Source of the DNA: Micromonospora halophytica
Lineage (GTDB): Bacteria; Actinomycetota; Actinomycetes; Mycobacteriales; Micromonosporaceae
Assembly (NCBI RefSeq): GCF_900090245.1
Contig: NZ_FMDN01000016.1
Span: 21,099-85,098, forward strand
Direction: 5' to 3'
Length of the DNA: 64,000 nucleotides
Shown here: positions 1-7,779 of the stretch, piece after piece
Numbering within the stretch: position 1 is the first letter of the stretch
Layout: the number at the start of each line of letters is the position of its first letter
Notes under the pieces: model-generated
The model's database searches: none
What the model was told of the DNA's origin: nothing
What the model saw: the letters and a program-made list of their open reading frames with translations, nothing else
Translations under genes and position numbers: made by a program

Positions 1-993
1 GTACAGCCAGAGGGTGCCGTCGGTCTTGCGGGCGACCAGGTCGGTGTAGCCGTCGCCGGTGACGTCCGCTCCGACGATCCGGTCGAAGTTGTTCCACCCG
101 CTGCCGACCTGCCGGGAGGCGGGGCTGCTGTAGGGGGCGCCGTCGTCCCGGACGATGTTGTTCGAGTACAGGATCATCGTCCCGTCGGGCTTGACGAGCA
201 GCACGTCGGTGAAGCCGTCGCCGGTGACATCGGCGTTGACGATCCGATCGGAACTGCTCCAGCCGCTGCCGATCTGGCGGGAGTCCGAGTACGGGACGCC
301 GTTGTCGCGCTCGATGTTGTTCGAGTACAGCCACAGGGTGCCGTCGGTCTTGCGGGCCACCAGGTCGTGGTACCCGTCGCCGGTGACGTCGGCGACCCCG
401 GGGTCCTTGGTGGGAGGCTCGCTGCTGGTGCTGATGTTGTTGTACCGGCGTGCGACGTAGTCGCTGGCCGGGTGCGAGTCGATCCGTCCGTCGGAGCCTC
501 CGGTGAGGGTCTCCGTCGCCATCTTCACCGGGGTCGAGCCGAAGGCGTAGTACTCGAAGGTGCCCGTCGACTTGTCGATCCAGCGCTTGAAGAGGATGAC
601 GTGTCGGCTGGCGATGTTCAGCACGTCGCCCGGCTGGAGGTCGTTCTTACTGATCTGCCTCGACACCGTGTACATGTTGTGGGTGGTCTTCGACGTCGAG
701 AGGTGCCAGGCCATCGAGACGAACCCGGAGCAGTCGGTGCGGTAGTTCCTGCCGTCCTGGTCGGGGTAGTAGCCCCCCTGGTTGTACGGGATGCTGCCGC
801 GGTTGTCGTACCAGAATTTGGCACGGCTGAGCACTTCCGTCGGGGTTATCTGCCCACCCACGGTGGATGCGGCGAAGGCCGCCTCCGGGGCGCTCGTGAC
901 CACGGTGGCGACTCCACCGGTGAGGCCGACGCCGGCGGCGAGGGCCGCCCCGAGCGCCAGGCTGGTCAGGCGCCGGATCGCAGTGCTTTTCAT
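1..993 (-). CDS. Secreted NlpC/P60-like protein with VCBS/FG-GAP repeats (C-terminus off the left edge)
   Basis: The reading frame is open from an ATG at 993 to the window edge (331 codons, no stop), so the C-terminus is missing. An AAAGGA ribosome site lies six bases before the start. Residues 1-42 form a Sec signal peptide (MKSTAIRRL, then an Ala/Gly/Leu core). Residues 86-131 carry DCSGFVSMAW and RHVILF, which match the catalytic Cys (about C88) and His (about H131) of NlpC/P60-like papain-fold amidases. From about residue 185 there are at least three repeats of the type DVTGDGYxDLVxRKxDGTLWLYSNN, Ca-binding VCBS/FG-GAP blades. Seen: signal peptide, Cys/His motifs and repeats. Inferred: an exported hydrolase acting on peptidoglycan or another extracellular amide, with a propeller-like binding tail. 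Confidence 0.82.
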   Translation of the reverse strand, partial: MKSTAIRRLTSLALGAALAAGVGLTGGVATVVTSAPEAAFAASTVGGQITPTEVLSRAKFWYDNRGSIPYNQGGYYPDQDGRNYRTDCSGFVSMAWHLSTSKTTHNMYTVSRQISKNDLQPGDVLNIASRHVILFKRWIDKSTGTFEYYAFGSTPVKMATETLTGGSDGRIDSHPASDYVARRYNNISTSSEPPTKDPGVADVTGDGYHDLVARKTDGTLWLYSNNIERDNGVPYSDSRQIGSGWSSSDRIVNADVTGDGFTDVLLVKPDGTMILYSNNIVRDDGAPYSSPASRQVGSGWNNFDRIVGADVTGDGYTDLVARKTDGTLWLY

Positions 994-1098
994 GGTTGTT
1001 CCTTTCAGGTCGGCGTGTTGTCGGGCAGGTTCGTTCCGGCCGTCGCGCCACCGTCGGCGGCGATTCGACGAGCCATTCACATTTGTGGAGCTATTGGG

Positions 1099-1359
1099 TC
1101 AGATGATCCGCCAGGGCCGCAGCAGTGGAGTGTTGGCGATCACCTTCTCGACGAGGTGGTGCAGGGTGTCGGCGGCCTCCTTCGGGTCGTCGCTGTCGAT
1201 GAACGCCAGAATGTCGGCACCGTGCGGGCCGGCGCGGATCCGGATGTGCTCCACGGCGGCGGCCGGCGTCGCCTGGGCGTAGATCAGGTCTCGCAGTCCC
1301 GACTCGTCCAGGGCGCAGGTCGGGGTGAGTGGGGCGATGTGAACGTGCGCGGCGACCAT
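1099..1359 (-). CDS. 86-residue protein of unknown function, coupled to the GFGWG peptide gene
   Basis: I do not recognise a family. The ATG at 1359 overlaps the TGA of the upstream peptide gene (ATGA), so translation is probably coupled. The product is mixed alpha/beta with no signal peptide or membrane segment: an N-terminal strand (VAAHVHIAPL), a central ILAFIDSDDP strand-turn, and a helix (KEAADTLHHLVEKVIA). This looks like a small compact cytoplasmic domain. Because it is co-translated with an exported-looking peptide and sits divergent from a TrmB/LuxR-type regulator, a role in making, modifying or sensing the peptide is possible. That role is inference from position only. Confidence 0.6.
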   Translation of the reverse strand: MVAAHVHIAPLTPTCALDESGLRDLIYAQATPAAAVEHIRIRAGPHGADILAFIDSDDPKEAADTLHHLVEKVIANTPLLRPWRII

Positions 1360-1565
1360 CAGGGCCGCCCGGGCGGAGTTGCTGCCCCCCAGCCGAATCC
1401 GTCGGCCACGATCTGGGCCGCCGGCCCGTCCGAGGCGGAGTTGCCCCAGCCGAATCCCTCGGCGAGGGTGGTCGGTGCGCCCTCTCCGGCAGTCAGGGCG
1501 ATCGCGAGCCCGAGAACGAGGGCGGCGATCGCAGCCAGTCGATTGCTATGGATAAATGCCCACAT
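1359..1565 (-). CDS. 68-residue exported pro-peptide candidate with two GFGWG motifs
   Basis: A short cytoplasmic start (MWAFIHSNR) is followed by a hydrophobic segment at residues 10-26 and then a small polar tail. The tail carries the motif A-[ED]-GFGWG twice, at residues 35-41 and 54-60, and ends in AATPPGRP. The repeat is also visible in the DNA: a 14-base block at 1387-1400 recurs at 1444-1457, exactly 19 codons apart. The layout (membrane or signal segment plus repeated short motif at the C-terminus) resembles peptide pheromone or bacteriocin-type precursors. The gene is coupled to the 86-residue gene downstream and divergent from a LuxR-type regulator. The peptide role is inferred; the repeat and hydrophobic segment are seen. 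Confidence 0.6.
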   Translation of the reverse strand: MWAFIHSNRLAAIAALVLGLAIALTAGEGAPTTLAEGFGWGNSASDGPAAQIVADGFGWGAATPPGRP

Positions 1566-1683
1566 TTCGATCTTTTCCCCCGTGGTGATGTTCGTGCCGC
1601 TGGTGGTGTGGATTGCGGGGTCCGTGTCCGTCGCGCCGCTGAAGAAAGCATCGCGGGCCAGGTTGGCCTTGTCAGCAGTTCCG

Positions 1684-1720
1684 GCCTGGCGTGAGCCCGC
1701 CCGGCGGGGCCACGCCAGGC
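1684..1720. promoter_or_regulatory. 10-bp inverted repeat in the divergent promoter region
   Basis: GCCTGGCGTG (1684-1693) and CACGCCAGGC (1711-1720) form a perfect 10-bp inverted repeat with a 17-base spacer. It lies in the roughly 225-bp region between the GFGWG peptide gene and the TrmB/LuxR-type regulator. It could be the operator of that regulator or a transcript hairpin upstream of the regulator. No other strong structure was seen in this gap. Confidence 0.4.
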
Positions 1721-1791
1721 GCCGACGGGACCACGAGAACGATCGGTGAGCGGCAGAATACTCAGCGATGGTCCTACTCGGGGGAGGGGCT

Positions 1792-2763
1792 GTGTTCGAT
1801 CTGCTGGGGCTGTCCGCGCAGCACGAGACGATCTACCGAGCCATGCTGCAACGTCCCGACCTGAACGTCGCCGGCCTGGCCGAGCACCTGGGTGTCCCAC
1901 GGGACCAGGTCAGCGAGGCGCTTGACGTGCTGGCCGACCTCGCCCTGGTCCGGCTGGCTCCGCAGGGCGACCAGGCCCGGGCGGTACGACCGCAGGCCGG
2001 GTTGACGGCACTCCTGGCCAGGGTGGAGGCGGAGGTCGCCGTCCGGCAACGGCAGGTGGAGGAGACCCGGGCCGCGATCGCCGCCATCGCGACCGCCCAC
2101 GACGAGTGCCACCAGGTGACGGAAGGCCGAGTGCTCGACGGGGTCGACAGCGTCCGGGACCGGCTCGTCGAGCTCGCCCACGCCGCCCGCAGTGAATGCC
2201 TGTCGTTCACCACGGGCGCCGCGCAGAGCCCGGACACGATGGAGGCGGAGGCACCGCTCAACCAGCAGGCGTTGCAGCGCGGCGTCCGCATCAGGAACGT
2301 GTACCAGGAGAGCTTGCGTAACGATCCCGGCACGCTGGCACACGCGCGGTGGATGACGAGACTGGGCGGCCAGTCCCGCACCACACCGACCCTGCCGATG
2401 CGGATGGTCATCGTGGACAGGGCGACCGCGCTCGTTCCCCTCGATCCGGGCAACCCGCGGCAGGGAGCGTTGGAGCTGCGCAGCCCCGGGGTCGTCGCCG
2501 GCCTGATCGCGCTGTTCGAGCAGGTATGGCTCAGTGCCACGCCGTTCGGTGAACAGGCGGCGGCCGACGAACAGGGGCTCACGCCTCAGGAACGCGAGCT
2601 GCTGCGGCTGCTCTCGGCCGGGCACACCGACGAGTCGGCGGCCCGCAAGCTGGCCGTCTCCCTTCGCAGCGTGCAGCGCATGATGACGTCCCTGACCGAG
2701 CGCCTCGGCGCCACGAGTCGGTTCCAGGCCGGCGTACGGGCGGCCGACCGCCGTTGGGTGTGA
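1792..2763 (+). CDS. TrmB-like N-domain / LuxR C-domain transcriptional regulator
   Basis: About 323 residues. The N-terminus (FDLLGLSAQHETIYRAML, then a winged-helix segment with AEHLGVPRDQVSEALDVL) is TrmB-like. A heptad-type helix follows (VEAEVAVRQRQVEETRAAIAA). A central domain (about 130-250) resembles the ligand or phospholipase-D-like sensor seen in such regulators. The C-terminus (from about LTPQERELLRLLSAGHTDES) is a LuxR/GerE helix-turn-helix. I prefer the GTG at 1792, which sits behind a GGGGAGGGG ribosome site; an in-frame ATG at 1768 is the alternative. It is divergent from the GFGWG peptide unit, so it may sense that peptide or control its gene. Domain call good; ligand unknown. 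Confidence 0.8.
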   Translation: MFDLLGLSAQHETIYRAMLQRPDLNVAGLAEHLGVPRDQVSEALDVLADLALVRLAPQGDQARAVRPQAGLTALLARVEAEVAVRQRQVEETRAAIAAIATAHDECHQVTEGRVLDGVDSVRDRLVELAHAARSECLSFTTGAAQSPDTMEAEAPLNQQALQRGVRIRNVYQESLRNDPGTLAHARWMTRLGGQSRTTPTLPMRMVIVDRATALVPLDPGNPRQGALELRSPGVVAGLIALFEQVWLSATPFGEQAAADEQGLTPQERELLRLLSAGHTDESAARKLAVSLRSVQRMMTSLTERLGATSRFQAGVRAADRRWV

Positions 2764-2994
2764 GGATCGGGCAGCCGGTCGGGCCCAGCCGGGGGGCGGT
2801 CGCTGTCGAACGGGCGTCCGGCAGCCGGCGACGAAGCGCGCCACACGCAGTTCGCGGGCCATCCGGGCAGACCTCCGCTTGTTAGTCTGGCCGGCGTCCG
2901 TCCGCCAGTCCGTGGGTCCCGGTCGAGCAAGGGGTGGGCCGGCGGGAGCGCGACAGACATGACGGCGGTCACACCAGGCTCGGGGCGGGGGACC

Positions 2995-3873
2995 ATGAGC
3001 GATGTCGACCAGTTGGCGCGGCGGTTCGAGGAGCGCCGGGCTCGGCTGTGGACGGTGGCCTACCGGATGCTGGGCTCGCGCACCGAGGCCGAGGACGCCG
3101 TCCAGGACACCTGGCTGCGGCTGAGCCGTGCCGACGCCGACGAGATCGACAACCTGGCCGGCTGGCTGACGACCGCCGTCGGCCGGGTCTGCCTGGATCG
3201 GCTGCGGTCCCGCGCGGCCCGCCCCGAGCAGCCCTGGGACGACACCGGCGGCGAGCCCGAGGCCACGGACGTCGACACGGTCGACCCCGAGCGGGAGGCG
3301 GTGCGCACCGAGTCCGTCGGCCGGGCGCTGCTGCTCGTCCTGGACACCCTCGGCCCCACCGAGCGTTTCGTGTTCGTGCTGCACGACATGTTCGCTGTCT
3401 CGTTCGACGAGATCGCAGGCGTGGTCGACCGGACCCCGGCCGCCGTCCGGCAGATTGCCAGCCGCGCCCGTCGCCGGGTGCAGCAGGCCGAGGCGAGCCC
3501 GGAGACGGACCCGGCCCGCCAGCGGCGGGTGGTGGAGGCGTTCCTCGCCGCCGCCCGGGAGGGTCGCTTCGACGATCTGGTGACGCTGCTCGACCCGCAC
3601 GTCGTGATGCGCGCCGACGCGGCCGCCGTCCGGATGGGCGGCACCGCCGAGGTCCGGGGGTCGACGGTCGTCGCCGGCTTCTTCAACGATCGGGCGCAGG
3701 GCGCGGTGCCCGCGTACGTCGACGGGGCGCCCGGCGCCGTGGTGGTCGTCGGCGGGCGGGTCCGCATCGTGCTCAGCTTCGTCGTCACCGACCGGATCCT
3801 GGCCGTGGAGACGGTGGCGGACCCGGAGGTGCTGGCGGCGCTCGACCTGGAGGCGGAGGTGGAGGTGCGGTGA
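2995..3873 (+). CDS. sigJ: ECF sigma factor, SigJ-like with C-terminal SnoaL-like domain
   Basis: About 292 residues. Region 2 is clear (LARRFEERRARLWTVAYRMLGSRTEAEDAVQDTWLR), followed by region 4 (LGPTERFVFVLHDMFAVSFDEIAGVVDRTPAAVRQIASRARRRV). After about residue 180 there is an NTF2/SnoaL-like domain, the mark of the SigJ (ECF41) group, in which the C-terminal domain modulates sigma activity in place of a separate anti-sigma factor. The ATG at 2995 follows a G-rich ribosome site; an ATG at 2959 gives a 12-residue extension. The stop overlaps the next gene (GTGA), so the AraC regulator is probably co-translated. ECF41 genes normally sit beside a carboxymuconolactone decarboxylase or oxidoreductase; none is seen here. 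Confidence 0.85.
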   Translation: MSDVDQLARRFEERRARLWTVAYRMLGSRTEAEDAVQDTWLRLSRADADEIDNLAGWLTTAVGRVCLDRLRSRAARPEQPWDDTGGEPEATDVDTVDPEREAVRTESVGRALLLVLDTLGPTERFVFVLHDMFAVSFDEIAGVVDRTPAAVRQIASRARRRVQQAEASPETDPARQRRVVEAFLAAAREGRFDDLVTLLDPHVVMRADAAAVRMGGTAEVRGSTVVAGFFNDRAQGAVPAYVDGAPGAVVVVGGRVRIVLSFVVTDRILAVETVADPEVLAALDLEAEVEVR

Positions 3874-4271
3874 GCCGGGCGGTCGAGGAATCCAACCGGG
3901 CCATGCTCCGGGCCCGGGACGCGATGGACCGGTCGTACGCCGAGCCGCTGGACATCCCCGCGCTGGCCCGGATCGCGCTGGTCTCGGAGGCGCACTTCAT
4001 CCGGACCTTCCGCGCCACCTTCGGCGAGACGCCCCACCGCTACCTGCAACGGCGTCGGGTGGAGCGGGCCATGGCGCTGCTGCTGGAGAGCGACCTCGAC
4101 GTGACCGACATCTGCTTCGCGGTCGGCTTCAACAGCCTCGGCTCGTTCAGCCGAACGTTCCGCCAGATCGTCGGCGAGTCGCCCAGCGGATTCCGGCGCG
4201 GCCGCACCGCCGTGCAGGGCGTGCCGAGCTGCTTCGGCAAAGCCTGGACCAGACCAAGCAGTTTTGGATAA
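3870..4271 (+). CDS. Short AraC-family regulator (DNA-binding domain only)
   Basis: 133 residues, starting at a GTG that overlaps the TGA of the sigma factor. It holds both helix-turn-helix units of an AraC domain (LDIPALARIALVSEAHFIRTFRATFGETPHRYLQ and VTDICFAVGFNSLGSFSRTFRQIVGESPSGFR) and no sensor domain. The C-terminal 25 residues are unrelated to the fold. The next gene downstream encodes a VOC-superfamily protein, a common target of stand-alone AraC proteins of this kind, so local control is likely but inferred. Confidence 0.85.
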   Translation: MSRAVEESNRAMLRARDAMDRSYAEPLDIPALARIALVSEAHFIRTFRATFGETPHRYLQRRRVERAMALLLESDLDVTDICFAVGFNSLGSFSRTFRQIVGESPSGFRRGRTAVQGVPSCFGKAWTRPSSFG

Positions 4272-4306
4272 GCAGCAGGTCAGGGGGCATCTCTAGCGTC
4301 TTCGGC

Positions 4307-4726
4307 ATGACGATGAACGCGATCTCCCGCTCCCAGATATACGTGCTCGACCAGGACGAGGCGCTGGCCTTCTACGTCGGCAAGCTCGGCATGGAGGTCA
4401 ACACCGACGCCGACCTCGGCTTCATGCGCTGGCTGACGGTCAACCTGCCCGGAGACCCGGAGCGGGAGATCCTGCTGGAGAAGCCGGGCCCGCCGGCCCT
4501 GGACCCGGCCACCGCCGAGCAGGTCCGGGAGCTGCTCACCAAGGGCGCGCTGGGCGGCACGCTCTTCATGACCACCGACGACGCGTACAAGACGTACGAG
4601 GACCTGGTCGCCAAGGGCGTGGACATCACCGACGAGCCGACCGAGCGGTCGTACGGGATCGACTTCGGCATCCGCGACCCGTTCGGCAACAAGATCCGCA
4701 TCGGCCAGATGTTCCCCCGGGCCTGA
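4307..4726 (+). CDS. VOC superfamily (glyoxalase/dioxygenase/resistance fold) protein
   Basis: 139 residues with two beta-alpha-beta-beta-beta modules. The first opens with SRSQIYVLDQDEALAFYVGKLGMEV; the second contains FMTTDDAYKTYEDLVAKGV and ends GIDFGIRDPFGNKIRI. This is the usual length of small VOC proteins, which bind a metal or sequester small molecules. A TAGCGT -10-like box seven bases before the ATG suggests a leaderless start. It follows the AraC regulator and precedes a DUF998 gene by 10 bases. The substrate cannot be read from sequence. Confidence 0.85.
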   Translation: MTMNAISRSQIYVLDQDEALAFYVGKLGMEVNTDADLGFMRWLTVNLPGDPEREILLEKPGPPALDPATAEQVRELLTKGALGGTLFMTTDDAYKTYEDLVAKGVDITDEPTERSYGIDFGIRDPFGNKIRIGQMFPRA

Positions 4727-4736
4727 GGAGGCGACC

Positions 4737-5378
4737 ATGTCCGACGCGATCGTACTTCCCGGCGTACGGCCGGCTGCCGTGGGCCGGGACCGGGCGCTGC
4801 TGGCCGGCGGCGTCCTGGCCGGCCCGGTCTTCGCCGTCTCCGCGCTGGTCCAGGGCCTCACCCGGGACGGCTTCGACTTCCGCCGGCACCCGGTCAGCAT
4901 GCTGAGCACCGGGGAACTGGGCTGGATCCAGGTCGCCACCTTCCTGGCCACCGGGGCGCTCTGCGTCGGGGCGGCGTCCGCCCTGCGTCACCGGACCGGT
5001 TCGAGGTGGCTGCCACGGCTGCTCGTGCTGTGGGGGATCGGCCTGATGGCGGCGGGGGTCTTCAGCGCCGATCCGGCCGACGGGTTCCCGGCCGGCACGC
5101 CACGCGGCCCGGGGGAGATCAGCTGGCACGGCGGGCTGCACTTCCTCGCGGCGGCGGTCGCCTTCGTCTCGCTGATCGTGGCGACGGTGGTGGCCGCCCG
5201 TCGGGCCACCCCGGCACGGGCGGTCGCCGGCCTGGCCGTCGGGGCGTTCTTCGCGGTGGCCTGGGTGGCGCTGATCGTCCGGCCCGGCCCGACGGCCATG
5301 GTCGCCTTCGGCCTCGCGGTGACCGTGGGCTGGGCCTGGGTCTGCGTCACGTTCGCCCGGGCGCTGCGCAGGCCCTGA
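4737..5378 (+). CDS. DUF998-family membrane protein
   Basis: 213 residues with six hydrophobic segments (about 22-38, 64-80, 91-107, 128-148, 157-176 and 182-200). HPVSMLSTGELGW after the first segment and the GVFSADPADGFP loop are typical of DUF998. It lies 10 bases after the VOC gene and has its own GAGG ribosome site, so the two are probably one operon. Function of the family is not established. Confidence 0.75.
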   Translation: MSDAIVLPGVRPAAVGRDRALLAGGVLAGPVFAVSALVQGLTRDGFDFRRHPVSMLSTGELGWIQVATFLATGALCVGAASALRHRTGSRWLPRLLVLWGIGLMAAGVFSADPADGFPAGTPRGPGEISWHGGLHFLAAAVAFVSLIVATVVAARRATPARAVAGLAVGAFFAVAWVALIVRPGPTAMVAFGLAVTVGWAWVCVTFARALRRP

Positions 5379-5391
5379 GCGGAACGGACAC

Positions 5392-5428
5392 GATCGGGAG
5401 GCGCGGGTTGGCATCGCGCCTCCCGATC
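5392..5428. terminator. Stem-loop after the DUF998 gene
   Basis: GATCGGGAGGCGCG (5392-5405) and CGCGCCTCCCGATC (5415-5428) are perfect 14-bp arms around a 9-base loop. There is no U-tract, as is usual in high-GC actinomycetes. It ends just before the next ribosome site, so it may also act on the phosphatase mRNA. Confidence 0.7.
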
Positions 5429-5441
5429 ATGTGAGGTGACG

Positions 5442-6056
5442 ATGGGCGTCCGCCTGCTCTACCTGGCCCGGCACGGCGAGCAGGAGCACGCCGAGGTCGA
5501 GTCGCCGGAGGTGGGGCTCTCCGCGCGGGGCCGCCGCCAGGCGACCCTGCTCGGCGAGCGGCTGCGCGACCTGCCGTTGCGCGCCGTCCACCACGGCCCG
5601 CTGCGCCGGACCACGCAGACCGCCGAGCTGGTCGCCGAGTCGCTGCCCGACATCCCGGTGTACGCGTCCGAGCTGGCCGGCGACCATCTCCCGCACGACA
5701 CCGACCCGGCCGGCCTGCCACCGTCGTACGCGAAGCTGCTGGCCGGCTGTTCGGCGGCCGAACGGGTCGACGGGCCGCGGGTGACGGCGGCGGCCGTGGC
5801 CCGGTTCGCCACCGCCCCGACCGACGGTGACGTGCGCGAACTGGTCGTCACGCACGCCTTCCTGATCGCCTGGCTGGTCCGGCACGCGTTGGGCGCGCCG
5901 GAGCGGCGCTGGCTCGGGCTCAACCCCCACAACGCCGGGTTGACGGTGATCCGCTACAGCTCGGCGGGGCCGCCCAGCCTGATCGCCTTCAACGACGTCG
6001 CCCACCTGCCGCCGGAGCTGCGGGGCACCGGCCTGCCCGCCGATTACCGGATGTGA
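5442..6056 (+). CDS. Histidine phosphatase family (phosphoglycerate mutase-like) protein
   Basis: About 204 residues. LYLARHGEQEHAE carries the RHG phospho-acceptor motif at the N-terminus; ARGRRQATLLGERL and HHGPLRRTTQTAEL follow in the usual order; the second catalytic His is in ELVVTHAFLIAWLV. These are the marks of branch-1 histidine phosphatases. The ATG at 5442 has a GAGG six bases upstream; a GTG at 5436 is less likely. The substrate is not predictable. Confidence 0.85.
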   Translation: MGVRLLYLARHGEQEHAEVESPEVGLSARGRRQATLLGERLRDLPLRAVHHGPLRRTTQTAELVAESLPDIPVYASELAGDHLPHDTDPAGLPPSYAKLLAGCSAAERVDGPRVTAAAVARFATAPTDGDVRELVVTHAFLIAWLVRHALGAPERRWLGLNPHNAGLTVIRYSSAGPPSLIAFNDVAHLPPELRGTGLPADYRM

Positions 6057-6085
6057 CCGGCGACGGATCCGGCTACCGTCGGCCG

Positions 6086-6505
6086 GTGACGTCACCCGAC
6101 CTGCCCCGGTTCGAGTTCGCCTTCCCCGGCCCGCTGCGTGACCAGTTGGTGGCGGCGGTGCTCGCCGGCACCAAGACCTCCACCACCGGTCTGCTCCAGG
6201 ACTACGAGCGCGACGGTGAGCCGCTGGAGGTGGTCGGGGCCCGCGCGGTGGTGGTCGACTCGGCCGACCGTCCGGTCGCCGTGATCGAGGTGACCGGGGT
6301 GCGGGTGGTCCGGCTCGGCGACGTCGACCTCGACCACGCTCGCGACGAGGGCGAGGGGTACGACTCGGTGGCCGCCTGGCGGGCCGGGCACGAGCAGTAC
6401 TGGCACGGTCCGGACTACCGGGGCTGGCTGGGCGACCCGGAGTTCACCGTGCACGACGACACCCCTGCGGTGCTGGAACGCTTCCGGGTGGTCGAACGCC
6501 TCTGA
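6086..6505 (+). CDS. ASCH domain protein
   Basis: About 139 residues. The core (FAFPGPLRDQLVAAVLAGTKTSTTGLLQDYERDGEPLEVVGARAVV, then VIEVTGVRVVRLGDVD and the EGEGYDSVAAWRAGHEQYW segment) is characteristic of the PUA-like ASCH fold, which binds RNA or acts on modified nucleosides. I favour the GTG at 6086, eight bases after a TACCGT -10-like box (leaderless); a GTG at 6053 overlapping the previous stop is also possible. Confidence 0.8.
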   Translation: MTSPDLPRFEFAFPGPLRDQLVAAVLAGTKTSTTGLLQDYERDGEPLEVVGARAVVVDSADRPVAVIEVTGVRVVRLGDVDLDHARDEGEGYDSVAAWRAGHEQYWHGPDYRGWLGDPEFTVHDDTPAVLERFRVVERL

Positions 6506-6524
6506 CCCACCCCGCAGGGTGGGT
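6505..6524. terminator. Convergent stem-loop terminator
   Basis: ACCCACCC (6505-6512), loop CGCA, GGGTGGGT (6517-6524): a perfect 8-bp hairpin starting in the stop codon of the ASCH gene, between it and the convergent lipoprotein gene. Confidence 0.65.
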
Positions 6525-6538
6525 CGGCGCGCCCGGGC

Positions 6539-7132
6539 TCAGCCGGCGGTGCCGTCCAACGTGTCGCGGATGCCGTAGAACTCGGTGTTGAGTTCCAGCT
6601 GCTTGCGGGACGAGACGAAGGCGACGACCCCGGCGGTCTGCGGGTCGGCCCAGCCGCAGACCGTCAGGTAGCCCCTGTCCTCGGTGCGGCCCCGGCCGCA
6701 CCGGGCCTCGCCGGCGAAGCGGCCGTACTCCACGGTCCGGAACGTCTTCACCGGGTACGGGCTGAGCACCCGGGTCAGCGCCCCCTGCGGGTCGGTCACC
6801 GTGCCCGAGACACCGGTGACCACGACCGCGTCCTCGTTGCGCCGCCGCCACGCGTACGCCCCGTCGACGGTGCTGGTCGGGTCGGTCACCTCTGCCCGCA
6901 ACCGGTCCAGGGGCGACCGGGAGAACCGGATCAGCTCCGGGCTGGTGGAGCGCGGCATCCCCAGCACCGTCTCCGGCAGGGTCAGCGTCCGGGGAGCCGC
7001 TGCCGGGGGAGTCGCCGTACGCTCGCCGCCCACCGGGGCGCAGCCCAGGGCCAGCACGACCACGCCGGCTGTCACCAGGGTGCTGAACAGGGCGGCGGGC
7101 CGCCCCGCGCCGCTGGGACGTCTCTTCGCCAT
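6539..7132 (-). CDS. Putative lipoprotein of unknown function
   Basis: 197 residues from the ATG at 7132, which has a GAGGAGC ribosome site; an upstream start adds six residues. The N-terminus is basic (AKRRPSGAGR), followed by a hydrophobic core and VVLALGCAPVGG, an imperfect lipobox, so membrane anchoring through Cys is likely. The mature part has two cysteines in CGRGRTEDRGYLTVCGW that could form a disulfide. No family recognised; similar tails occur in exported actinomycete proteins of unknown role. Confidence 0.7.
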   Translation of the reverse strand: MAKRRPSGAGRPAALFSTLVTAGVVVLALGCAPVGGERTATPPAAAPRTLTLPETVLGMPRSTSPELIRFSRSPLDRLRAEVTDPTSTVDGAYAWRRRNEDAVVVTGVSGTVTDPQGALTRVLSPYPVKTFRTVEYGRFAGEARCGRGRTEDRGYLTVCGWADPQTAGVVAFVSSRKQLELNTEFYGIRDTLDGTAG

Positions 7133-7182
7133 GGTGCTCCTCGACGGCATCGCAGCGGTACGTTACCCGGCGGAGGTGACGT

Positions 7183-7779
7183 TCAGCCGTCGAGTCCGGT
7201 GAGCAGCGTGTCGACCAGCGCCTCCGCGTCGGCCGTCGACAGCGGACGGTGGGTCACCACGGCTCGCAGCCAGACCGGCCCGAGCAGCAGGTCCGCCAGC
7301 AGGAGGTCGTCGACGGTGCCGGTCAGCTCGCCCCGGGCGCGGGCCCGGCCGGTGATCTCGGCGACGTGCAGACTGTGCTGGCCGAGCAGTTCGTCGGCGA
7401 GCCGGGCCAGCTCCGGGTCGGCGCCGGTGTGCGCGAGCACGTCGGAGGCGAGCCGGCCCGGCCCCTCGCCGAGGAACGCCGCCTTCGACCGGAGCAGGGC
7501 CAGCAGGTCGCCGCGGAGCGAGCCGGTGTCCGGCACCGGCAGTTCCCGGGCCACGGCGTACCGGAACGTCGCCGCCACCAGCGCCGGCTTCGACGGCCAC
7601 CAGCGGTACAGGGTGGTCTTGTTGACGCCGGAGCGCCGGGCCACCCCCTCGATGGTCAGCCCGGCGTACCCCTCGGTGGACAGCAGGTCGAGCACGGCGG
7701 CGTGGATGGCCGCCGCACCGCGCGGCCCGCGCGTCGCTCGCCCGCCGGTGTCCCCCGGGGGCGGGCCGGCGGCGGTCAT
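7183..7779 (-). CDS. TetR-family repressor, coupled to the aldehyde dehydrogenase gene
   Basis: 198 residues. The N-terminal helix-turn-helix is clear (AAVLDLLSTEGYAGLTIEGVARRSGVNKTTLYRWWPSKPALVAATF). The C-terminal half is the variable ligand domain. The ATG at 7779 overlaps the TGA of the dehydrogenase gene by four bases, so both come from one mRNA. An inverted repeat just before the dehydrogenase (9379-9400) is a natural operator, making autorepression of the pair likely. The inducer may be an aldehyde, which is inference. Confidence 0.87.
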   Translation of the reverse strand: MTAAGPPPGDTGGRATRGPRGAAAIHAAVLDLLSTEGYAGLTIEGVARRSGVNKTTLYRWWPSKPALVAATFRYAVARELPVPDTGSLRGDLLALLRSKAAFLGEGPGRLASDVLAHTGADPELARLADELLGQHSLHVAEITGRARARGELTGTVDDLLLADLLLGPVWLRAVVTHRPLSTADAEALVDTLLTGLDG

